DNA of 64,000 bases. It comes from Oxalobacteraceae bacterium. GTDB taxonomy: Bacteria > Pseudomonadota > Gammaproteobacteria > Burkholderiales > Burkholderiaceae_D. How positions within the stretch are numbered: position 1 is the first letter of the stretch; the number at the start of each line of letters is the position of its first letter. The stretch lies in contig JAGKXB010000001.1 in assembly GCA_021151485.1 (NCBI GenBank), forward strand, positions 1-64,000, in the 5' to 3' direction. The notes below the pieces were generated by a model. The model saw only the letters and a list, made by a program, of their open reading frames with translations, made no database searches and was not told the origin of the DNA. The translations under genes were made by a program, and so were the position numbers. This document shows positions 56,860 to 64,000 of this stretch, one piece after another.

Positions 56860-57519
56860 TTACGCATTTTCATTCAACCATTGATGCAATTGCGGCACAG
56901 ACGAAGCGGCATATAAAGGTTGCATCGCCAACAATTCATGTTCTGGATGTGCACCATATTGCACTGCAATTCCCGCCGCACCAGCATTCACCGCCATCTG
57001 TAAATCATGTGTCGTGTCCCCCACCATCACCGTGCGACTGATATCTTGTCCCAACTCACGCGTCAATTCTTGCAACATAGCAGGATGTGGTTTGGAAAAA
57101 GTTTCATCCGCACAACGACTAGCATCAAACAAAGGTGCCAACCCCGTTGCCTCCAACGAACGATTCAAACCCGCACGGTTTTTCCCAGTCGCGACGGCAA
57201 GGAAATAACCTTGTTGTGATAGTTCACGCAACATTTCCAGCACGCCATCAAACAAACTCAACTCATGATCACGACTCAAATAATGCACGCGATAACGCGC
57301 AACCATATGAGCATAATCTTTTTCTTCCAACTCAGGCACGGCACGCTGCATGGCTTCATGCAAGCTCAATCCTATTACATGGGAAGCAAGGGATGCATCG
57401 GGAATAGGCAAACCCAAATCTTGAGCTGATGCCTGAATGCACTTCACAATCGTGGCCGTACTGTTAAGCAAAGTGCCATCCCAATCAAATACGATTAAAT
57501 CAAACTGCCTTTTTGCCAT
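56860..57519 (-). CDS. HAD-superfamily phosphatase, phosphoglycolate phosphatase-like
   Basis: A 219-residue Mg-dependent phosphatase of HAD subfamily IA. The nucleophile and acid are in VFDWDGTLLNSTATIV, motif II in LAVATGKNRAGL, the lysine in FSKPHPAMLQEL, and motif IV in MVGDTTHDLQMAVNAGA. The helical cap lies at about 20-85. Relatives dephosphorylate 2-phosphoglycolate from DNA repair, but the substrate here is inferred from family only. It sits 22 bases after rluC on the same strand. Confidence 0.9.
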   Translation of the reverse strand: MAKRQFDLIVFDWDGTLLNSTATIVKCIQASAQDLGLPIPDASLASHVIGLSLHEAMQRAVPELEEKDYAHMVARYRVHYLSRDHELSLFDGVLEMLRELSQQGYFLAVATGKNRAGLNRSLEATGLAPLFDASRCADETFSKPHPAMLQELTRELGQDISRTVMVGDTTHDLQMAVNAGAAGIAVQYGAHPEHELLAMQPLYAASSVPQLHQWLNENA

Positions 57520-57541
57520 AATTACAAATGTTCAATAATTT

Positions 57542-58513
57542 TTATAAATTTTTTAGAAACTTCGCACATTCACCCGCCAAAGGCGCTTTAAGCATGATCG
57601 GTTTGCCACTTTCTGGATGAATAAAAGTGATTTGATGCGCATGCAAAAACATACGTTTTAAAACACCATGCGGATTATCGGTTTTTTGCAATAAACGATT
57701 CAAAGCAAAATCACCATATTTATCATCACCTGCAATCGCAAAGCCACTGGCGGACAAATGCACCCTGATTTGATGCGTGCGCCCGGTCTTCAATTCCGCT
57801 TCCAACAAAGCAAAATGCTGATATTTATGCAATAAATTAAACACCGTATGCGACGCCAAACCATCCGCTTGCACCCTTACCCGGCGCTCTCCATCTGGCG
57901 TTGTAAATTTAAAAAGGGGCAATTTAATATGCTGACGCGGATTACTCCAATCACCATGCACTAACACCAAATAACGCTTATCAATCGAAGAAGTCCGAAT
58001 TTGCTCATGCAAATTAACCAACGCCGAACGTTTCTTAGCCAGTAACAAAATGCCGGAAGTTTCCCTATCCAAACGATGCACTAACTCAAGAAATTTGGCC
58101 TCAGGCCGTGCTGCGCGCAATTGCTCAATCACGCCATAACTGACTCCAGAACCACCATGCACAGCCACGCCCGCAGGCTTGTCTATGACTAGCAAATGCG
58201 CATCTTCAAATAAAATTTTGAATTCCATGCCAGGCACGGACGATGTAGATTTTTCAGCCATGCGCATTGGCGGAATACGCACCACATCACCCATTTCAAG
58301 ACGATAAGTCTGATCGATACGTCCCTTATTGACCCGCACTTCACCAGAACGTAAAACACGATACACATGACTTTTCGGCACACCTTTGCAGACACGCAAT
58401 AGATAATTATCAATGCGCTGACCAGCTTCTTCATCAGAGATAGTGACAAACTGAACGGAAAATCTATCTAACTCTTTTAAGTCTTTCACTAAGTCCTTCA
58501 CTAAGCCCTTCAT
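57542..58513 (-). CDS. rluC: 23S rRNA pseudouridine synthase RluC
   Basis: Converts uridines 955, 2504 and 2580 of 23S rRNA to pseudouridine in Escherichia coli. The 323-residue protein (start 58513) has an S4 domain (about 20-85: GQRIDNYLLRVCKGVPKSHVYRVLRSGEVRVNKGRI) and the catalytic domain, with the active aspartate in LVHRLDRETSGILLLAK and GRTHQIRVHLSASGFAI. The frame also opens at 58582; that 23-residue addition looks untypical. The first residues contain a short KDLVKDLKEL duplication. It is divergent from rne, as in Escherichia coli, and heads the rluC-gph-Rieske run. Confidence 0.93.
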   Translation of the reverse strand: MKGLVKDLVKDLKELDRFSVQFVTISDEEAGQRIDNYLLRVCKGVPKSHVYRVLRSGEVRVNKGRIDQTYRLEMGDVVRIPPMRMAEKSTSSVPGMEFKILFEDAHLLVIDKPAGVAVHGGSGVSYGVIEQLRAARPEAKFLELVHRLDRETSGILLLAKKRSALVNLHEQIRTSSIDKRYLVLVHGDWSNPRQHIKLPLFKFTTPDGERRVRVQADGLASHTVFNLLHKYQHFALLEAELKTGRTHQIRVHLSASGFAIAGDDKYGDFALNRLLQKTDNPHGVLKRMFLHAHQITFIHPESGKPIMLKAPLAGECAKFLKNL

Positions 58514-58582
58514 TTTAAATATATAATCATTTGAGAATAAAAAGACTATTCTACACAGGGGCGTCTCCATCGGCCTCGCCAA

Positions 58583-59144
58583 TTTGCAAATTTGATGGAA
58601 AAGATGTGTATGTATCCTCTTTACGCGAACCCAGGTTGCACCGCTGTTGCAATCGGATAACGCGCAAAGACGCTGGATAAAATATTTGGATTATAAGGAT
58701 AAGCGTAGCGAGCAAGCCCACACGGATGCTCGCTACAGGTAATAAGTAATTAAATAATTGAGTAAGAGCAAATTACAAATTACAGGGTTGTTACCAATAC
58801 AAAGCAAAATAACAAAGTAGCAAAATATTTAAAGTGCTTAAGATATTGAAATTGTTTTAAGGTGTTGTTGAAACGTATGTCATGGAATCTAGTCATGTTG
58901 CCAAATTTTTCGCATAGTGTGTTCACACAGTGCTTGGCTTCTTGCTCAGCTTTTTTATAGCATCCACATACGCACATGCAGATTACAGCTGTACCACACC
59001 TCAATATTACTGACGCTTAGTTTGACACTTTGAAGCAATCCTCTTCCGCCAAATCTTTCATCCTCACATACATCCGATTATTTTTGCTGCTTACAACACG
59101 ACAAGCAGCATGAAAATGCCATACAAGGCACGGAGTAAAAGACA
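58583..59144 (+). promoter_or_regulatory. Long intergenic leader upstream of rne
   Basis: These 562 bases separate the divergent rluC and rne genes and contain no supported coding sequence. A perfect 10-base inverted repeat, GTAGCGAGCA (58705-58714) with TGCTCGCTAC (58727-58736), lies near the middle of the first half. It has no T run, so it is not an obvious terminator. GGAG at 59132-59135 is the rne ribosome binding site. Enterobacterial rne has a long leader through which RNase E controls its own mRNA; a similar role here is inference only. Confidence 0.5.
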
Positions 59145-61943
59145 ATGAAACGCATGTTATTTAACGCTACGCAGCAAGAAGAATTGCGCGTAGCAATCGT
59201 TGACGGACAAAAACTCATCGATATTGATATCGAAACCGCAGGGCGCGAGCAACGCAAATCCAATATTTACAAAGGCATCATCACCCGCATTGAACCTTCG
59301 TTAGAAGCGTGTTTCGTCAACTACGGCGAAGAACGCCACGGCTTTTTGCCTTTCAAAGAAGTCGCACGCACTTATTTCAAAGAAGGTATTGATGTTCGCA
59401 ACACTTCGATTAAAGAAGCGTTGCGCGAAGGCCAAGAAATCATGGTTCAAGTTGAAAAAGAGGAACGTGGCAACAAAGGTGCAGCGTTAACTTCTTTCAT
59501 TTCACTAGCGGGTCGTTATCTGGTTTTAATGCCAAATAATCCACGTGGTGGTGGCGTATCACGCCGAGTCGAAGGTGAAGAACGCCAGGAATTGCGAGAA
59601 ACCATGGACAAACTCGACTTGCCATCCGGCATGTCAGTGATTGCGCGCACTGCTGGCATTGGCCGTAATGTGGACGAGTTGCAATGGGATTTGAATTACT
59701 TAATGCAGCTGTGGCGTGCAATTGAAGGTGCTGGCAAATCAGCAGCAGGCGCTTTTTTAATTTATCAAGAATCCTCACTGGTCATTCGCGCTATCCGCGA
59801 TTATTTCCAACCAGATATCGGTGAAATTCTGATCGATACCGATAACATTTACGAACAAGCGCATCAGTTCATGAGCCACGTCATGCCAGACATGGTGCAC
59901 CGCGTCAAACGCTACAGCGATGACGTACCTTTGTTCTCGCGCTTCCAAATCGAGCATCAAATCGAAACCGCATATTCACGCACGGTTCCCCTGCCTTCTG
60001 GCGGCGCTATCGTCATTGATCATACCGAAGCGCTGGTATCGATCGACGTCAACTCCGCACGCGCTACGCGCGGCTCCGACATTGAAACCACCGCTTTCAA
60101 TACCAATTGTGAAGCAGCGGAAGAGGTTGCGCGTCAATTACGCCTACGCGATTTGGGCGGTTTGATCGTGATTGATTTCATCGATATGGAAAATGCCCGA
60201 AATCAACGTGAAGTTGAAACACGTCTGAAAGACGCTTTGCACTTCGACCGTGCACGCGTCCAAATGGGAAAGATATCACGCTTTGGTTTAATGGAGTTAT
60301 CGCGCCAACGCTTGCGTCCATCCTTGTCCGAAGGCAGTCACGTGACTTGCCCACGTTGCAGCGGAACCGGACATATTCGCGATACCGAATCCTCCGCATT
60401 GCAGGTCTTGCGCATCATTCAAGAAGAAGCAATGAAAGAAAATTCCGCCACCTTGCACGTGCAAGTACCGGTAGATGTTGCTGCATTTTTGCTGAATGAA
60501 AAACGTGGTGAAGTTCTCAAAATTGAAACACGCCACCGCGTCACTATCATCCTGATCCCAAATAAACACTTAGAAACTCCACATTACAAGCTGGAACGCA
60601 TCAAACACGATGATCCACGCTTGGAAGAACACATTGCCAGTTACACCATGGCAGAAGAGGCGGAAACTGACATCGCTTACAACAAGAATAAGCAAGAAGA
60701 AATAAAAAAATCACGCCAAGAGGCAATGGTAAAAAGTATTACACCAGAGCATGCGCCTATAGTGGATCGTACAAGAACGGGTACCGATAGAACGACCACA
60801 AACATATCAGCTCTTGTTACGTCATCAGCGAAAAGCATTTTCAACCACATCAATAAAATTATTGCGTTCTTCCGCAAGCAACCCGCAACTACGACAGCGA
60901 CAACAACAACGTCATCCAACAAACACCAAAGCAATCATGAGCGCAACGATCGTAATGGCCGTGGACAACGTGGACGGAACCGTAACAACAATAGAGGACG
61001 TGAAAGAGAAGATCGAGAAGCCACACTCATAAACTCCCCAAAGGAAGCAAGTAAATCAGTACAAACTCACCCTAATCATACCAACCCGCACACACAAACT
61101 GTAGAAGCGAAACCCACGCAACGCCAACCACGTCAGCCACGTCCACCACAAGCTACGCGTGAAATGCATGAAAGCAAACGCAAGGATCTGGTAACACAAA
61201 CAACATCCATAGTCTCCGAAGAAAATGCTGATGCAATTCAGAAAAGCAATCGTCCAAATACGACGGCAGAAAATACAGCATTGGATCGTCATTCGGCAAC
61301 ACAAATAGTGGCAGAAAGCAGCAACGAAAATGTGTTGCCAATCATGACAATCACAAACGGTCCAGCGATTGATGGCAGTGAACAAAGTGAAGAGCCACGC
61401 CGTCGCCGTCGCCGTGGTGGCCGCAATCGCAATCGCCGCGATCGAGATAATCAAGAAGCAGCGGACTCAGTTGAAACTGTAGATGTCGCGCCAATTGATG
61501 TGCTACTTGACACGTCTATTGAAGCCTCACTGGACACACCACCAACTGTTGCCCCTCAACCCACTCAGGTCATAGCAGTGGCTGATTTGCCCAAAACAGA
61601 CTCCCCCAAGATTGAGTCCATCAATATGGTAGAAAACACGTCTGCAATTGAGAAAATTGATACGCAAGAAGTGAAAGAAATAGCAAAAACCGTAGAAATT
61701 GCGAACACAACCAGTACCTCAAGCACGATAAATACACGGGTTGATGCACCTTTACCTAACTTGTCAAATATGTTGAGTGCAGCCGGCTTGACTATGGCGA
61801 CAACAGACCCACAAAAACTGCTAGCAGCACAAGAGGCAGCAAAAAATATTGTGGCGCCTGTCCGCATACCACGCCAACGCAAACCAGCGATTCAGCCATC
61901 AACCGAACCACTGATTCAGGTGAACACGACAAACCGTGAATAA
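59145..61943 (+). CDS. rne: Ribonuclease E
   Basis: The main endoribonuclease of mRNA decay and rRNA/tRNA processing. The 932-residue protein starts [24 protein letters not shown]. An S1 domain (about 38-120) is followed by the DNase I-like catalytic core with the metal-binding aspartates in [14 protein letters not shown] and [11 protein letters not shown], then the zinc link [12 protein letters not shown] near residue 405. After about residue 530 it becomes a disordered scaffold, rich in Asn/Arg/Gln ([16 protein letters not shown] and [17 protein letters not shown]), typical for RNA binding and degradosome assembly. Its length and tail identify RNase E rather than RNase G. It is followed by a strong terminator. 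Confidence 0.96.
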   Translation: MKRMLFNATQQEELRVAIVDGQKLIDIDIETAGREQRKSNIYKGIITRIEPSLEACFVNYGEERHGFLPFKEVARTYFKEGIDVRNTSIKEALREGQEIMVQVEKEERGNKGAALTSFISLAGRYLVLMPNNPRGGGVSRRVEGEERQELRETMDKLDLPSGMSVIARTAGIGRNVDELQWDLNYLMQLWRAIEGAGKSAAGAFLIYQESSLVIRAIRDYFQPDIGEILIDTDNIYEQAHQFMSHVMPDMVHRVKRYSDDVPLFSRFQIEHQIETAYSRTVPLPSGGAIVIDHTEALVSIDVNSARATRGSDIETTAFNTNCEAAEEVARQLRLRDLGGLIVIDFIDMENARNQREVETRLKDALHFDRARVQMGKISRFGLMELSRQRLRPSLSEGSHVTCPRCSGTGHIRDTESSALQVLRIIQEEAMKENSATLHVQVPVDVAAFLLNEKRGEVLKIETRHRVTIILIPNKHLETPHYKLERIKHDDPRLEEHIASYTMAEEAETDIAYNKNKQEEIKKSRQEAMVKSITPEHAPIVDRTRTGTDRTTTNISALVTSSAKSIFNHINKIIAFFRKQPATTTATTTTSSNKHQSNHERNDRNGRGQRGRNRNNNRGREREDREATLINSPKEASKSVQTHPNHTNPHTQTVEAKPTQRQPRQPRPPQATREMHESKRKDLVTQTTSIVSEENADAIQKSNRPNTTAENTALDRHSATQIVAESSNENVLPIMTITNGPAIDGSEQSEEPRRRRRRGGRNRNRRDRDNQEAADSVETVDVAPIDVLLDTSIEASLDTPPTVAPQPTQVIAVADLPKTDSPKIESINMVENTSAIEKIDTQEVKEIAKTVEIANTTSTSSTINTRVDAPLPNLSNMLSAAGLTMATTDPQKLLAAQEAAKNIVAPVRIPRQRKPAIQPSTEPLIQVNTTNRE

Positions 61944-62027
61944 CGTATGACAAAGATAACTTACACAGTTACCTTTTGATGCGTCTGTATTAGTGCTTCT
62001 TATTAGTATTTCAATATTTACATTGAT

Positions 62028-62066
62028 AAACCCCATGTTCTGGAATTGCAGAACATGGGGTTTTTG
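62028..62066 (+). terminator. Rho-independent terminator of rne
   Basis: AAACCCCATGTTCTG and CAGAACATGGGGTTT form a perfect 15-base stem with a 6-base loop and a T run. The rest of the gap (61944-62260) is A+T-rich, holds no gene, and must contain the promoter of the response regulator gene. Confidence 0.95.
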
Positions 62067-62260
62067 TTTTTTAAAAAAAGAAAATTCTTTCAATAAAAAT
62101 TGCATCACTTTTTCTATTTACATTGTCAATATTATTATCAATAATGACAACAACAAAAACAAATGCAAAAAAGTAAATATTGCAAATCAATACAAAAAAC
62201 TAGTATCCACAACTGTCCATTTATCTGCTTACTCTTAGTCTTAGATAAGGATTAAATAAT

Positions 62261-62899
62261 ATGATACGCATCCTCATTGCTGACGATCACACGATTATGC
62301 GGGAAGGCTTAAAACGCATACTAGATAAAATCGAAGACATTAAGGTAGTTGCTGAAGCAAAAGATGGTTTTGAAACACTAGCAAAAATCAGAAAAGAGAG
62401 CTTTGATCTAGTTCTATTAGATTTATCTATGCCTGGTCGTAGCGGCACCGATTTAATTCGGCAAATAAAGCAAGAAGTTCCCAAACTCCCGATTCTCATC
62501 CTTACCATGCATGATGAAAGTCAATATGCATTGCGATCAATACGTGCGGGCGCCCAGGGATATCTAACAAAAGAGAGTGCGGGTGAACAATTAATCACGG
62601 CTATTAGAAAAGTAGCATCTGGTCGTCCCTACATTAGCATGGCAGTTGCAGAACAATTGGCACTTAATCTTGCAACACCTTATGAGGATGCCCCTCATCA
62701 ACTGTTATCCAACCGAGAATTTGAAGTATTCTCACTTCTCGTTAGCGGAAAAACTTTAACAAATATTGCCGAATTATTACATTTAAGTGTCAAGACCGTC
62801 AGCACACATAAGATGCGTATCTTACAAAAAATGCACATGAATTCAATATGTGACATGGTGCAATATGCCATTACACATCACATCCTTGATCCTCTTTGA
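62261..62899 (+). CDS. NarL/FixJ-family response regulator
   Basis: A 212-residue DNA-binding response regulator. The receiver domain (1-120) has ADDH near the N-terminus, the phosphoacceptor Asp54 in LVLLDLSMPGRSG, the threonine in LILTMHDES and the lysine in GYLTKESAG. The C-terminal LuxR-type helix-turn-helix (about 147-205) carries LSNREFEVFSLLVSGKTLTNIAELLHLSVKTVSTHKMRILQKM. AAGGA lies 9 bases before the ATG. A membrane PAS sensor begins 187 bases downstream and could be its partner, although its output domain lies outside the window. Confidence 0.94.
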   Translation: MIRILIADDHTIMREGLKRILDKIEDIKVVAEAKDGFETLAKIRKESFDLVLLDLSMPGRSGTDLIRQIKQEVPKLPILILTMHDESQYALRSIRAGAQGYLTKESAGEQLITAIRKVASGRPYISMAVAEQLALNLATPYEDAPHQLLSNREFEVFSLLVSGKTLTNIAELLHLSVKTVSTHKMRILQKMHMNSICDMVQYAITHHILDPL

Positions 62900-63086
62900 G
62901 AAACACCACCTATACCGTCAATTTCAGTTAGTCCAAATTCACCTCGATCAAATCGGCACATCATCGGACCAATCTTTTTACGTTTAATGACTTAAAACAA
63001 TGTTTGATGCATAATCGTAAAGTTATGTTAATTTTTTAACTCATTCTACTTAATCTGCCTAATACGCCTGATGCGTCCAACCTGGA

Positions 63087-64000
63087 ATGTTCAAAAAAGC
63101 ATACAACAAACTCCAATCCATTTTCAGATCGTCCATTTACGGCACTCTGTTATTAGCCATTATTAGTGCTCTCGTTATTCCCACAGCATCAATAATTTTT
63201 TTATCAATTAACTTGCAAGAAACAGGAACGGCGACGTTTTATGAAAAATACTTATCCCATTTTTTCATATTAGTCGCTCAACTAATTGGCGTTCTCGTAT
63301 TTCTTATCTTATTCATTAAATCAAGATTACTTGCTCCCCTGAGCAAATTGATAGATTTTTCCGGTCGACTTGCACGCGGAAATTTTGATGAACAACTCTG
63401 TGATTTACCTCAAAATGAACTTGGTCATTTAGGGGTAAGACTTGAACAAATGCGTCTCGCTATTAAACATTTGTTCAAGGACATCGCTCAACGTGAAGAA
63501 CACTTCCGCACTATCGCCACACAAGTTCCAGGCGCTGTTTTTCGTCGCAAGCCTGATAGTACGATGGAATTTGCTAGCAACGCTATTGAAGCTATTTCTG
63601 GATATAAAAGCATTGCCCATATGCAAGAAGGCGCACACGTCTGGTACAACATTGTGCATTCGGCTGATTGCGAACGTATAAAAGAACAAATTGCCAAGGC
63701 AATTGCCACGCATGCGCCATATATAGTCGAATATCGTATCCAACACGCTGATGGTAACGAACGCTGGGTCAGTGAAAATGGGCAAGCACAGTATCATTCA
63801 GACGGCACATTCCAATGGATAGACGGCATCGTCGCCGATATCAGCGAACGCAAGCAAATGGAAGAAAGGTTACGGCTAGCAACCAAGGTTTTTGACAACA
63901 TTAGCGATGGTGTTATTTTCACTGATGCAAACGGCCACATTATTGTTGTCAATACTGCATTCTCAACAATTACAGGCTATTCCGAAAGTGATGCGATTGG
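63087..64000 (+). CDS. Membrane PAS sensor protein, 3' end beyond the window (partial)
   Basis: An open frame from the ATG at 63087 to the window edge gives 304 residues without a stop. It has a short cytosolic N-terminus and two membrane helices (about 20-42 and 61-80) around a periplasmic loop of only some 18 residues. A HAMP-like linker (SRLLAPLSKLIDFSGRLARGNFDEQL) follows. A PAS/PAC unit (about 135-255: FRTIATQVPGAVFRRKPDSTMEFASNA, ending IDGIVADISERKQMEERL) is followed by the start of a second PAS (VFDNISDGVIFTDANGHIIVVN). The output may be a histidine kinase or GGDEF/EAL domain and cannot be seen. The place after a NarL-type regulator favours a kinase, but PAS-GGDEF-EAL proteins have the same layout. 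Confidence 0.85.
   Translation, partial: MFKKAYNKLQSIFRSSIYGTLLLAIISALVIPTASIIFLSINLQETGTATFYEKYLSHFFILVAQLIGVLVFLILFIKSRLLAPLSKLIDFSGRLARGNFDEQLCDLPQNELGHLGVRLEQMRLAIKHLFKDIAQREEHFRTIATQVPGAVFRRKPDSTMEFASNAIEAISGYKSIAHMQEGAHVWYNIVHSADCERIKEQIAKAIATHAPYIVEYRIQHADGNERWVSENGQAQYHSDGTFQWIDGIVADISERKQMEERLRLATKVFDNISDGVIFTDANGHIIVVNTAFSTITGYSESDAI

Noticed and set aside
58780..59004. Minus-strand frame of 74 codons with a hydrophobic C-terminus upstream of rne
   Set aside because: It starts at TTG or at an internal ATG without a ribosome binding site, resembles no family and lies antisense in the rne leader.

Overview
The window looks like chromosomal DNA of a betaproteobacterium in the Burkholderiales, probably close to Oxalobacteraceae. 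The reasons are gene content and gene order: HPr kinase beside PtsN and RapZ; lolB-ispE-tRNA(Gln)-prs-rplY; a 1600-residue NAD-dependent glutamate dehydrogenase; waaL-msbA-waaF next to dnaE; and rne divergent from rluC-gph-Rieske-sppA. The family assignment is inference from memory of gene order, with no database search. The A+T content appears higher than in most Burkholderia. Most of the window is housekeeping sequence. No phage, insertion sequence, CRISPR array or restriction system was recognised.

Layout. 1-1.7 kb: an ankyrin-like membrane protein of unknown role, directly upstream of the PTS-regulatory genes. 1.8-4.1 kb: ptsN, hprK, rapZ. 4.1-6.1 kb: mutY and mutM (oxidised-guanine repair) on the minus strand, coupled by an ATGA overlap. 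6.3-11.7 kb: TPR lipoprotein, lolB, ispE, tRNA-Gln, prs, rplY. 11.7-16 kb: an accessory-looking block with a cysteine-rich secreted protein and a 901-residue pilin-like, repeat-rich protein. 16-23.6 kb: astB, gdhB and astE, which together give the hydrolytic steps of arginine succinyltransferase catabolism and the oxidation of the resulting glutamate. 23.7-28 kb: a small secreted peptide, two YceI proteins, a PAS-GGDEF-EAL protein and cytochrome b561. 28-36.8 kb: purB, a glutathione transferase, a peroxiredoxin, pmbA, yjgA/darP, an esterase, yaeQ, purU and a RhlE-type helicase. 37-38.4 kb: tRNA-Pro, tRNA-Arg and a second cysteine-rich secreted protein. 38.6-43.3 kb: a lipopolysaccharide operon (waaL-like, msbA, waaF) ending in a DUF1993 gene. 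43.7-50.5 kb: dnaE, trhO and a UvrD-type helicase. 50.6-53.6 kb: tRNA-Lys with a perfect consensus promoter, an orphan secreted protein and a Kef-type antiporter. 53.6-58.5 kb: prfC, sppA, a Rieske protein, gph and rluC. 58.6-61.9 kb: a long leader and rne. 62.2-64 kb: a NarL-type response regulator and a membrane PAS sensor that runs off the window end.

The least explained material is secreted or surface-related: two cysteine-rich proteins that share motifs but have opposite domain order, the pilin-like protein with tandem repeats, a 231-residue orphan, a 69-residue exported peptide and the ankyrin-like membrane protein. A family of four dispersed repeats of about 100-150 bp sits at gene 3' ends. 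A different hairpin repeat lies upstream of the waaL-like gene, and a degenerate relative of it appears inside that gene's coding sequence. Start codons were moved from the longest reading frame wherever a ribosome binding site, an ATGA overlap, a signal peptide or family length favoured an internal start.
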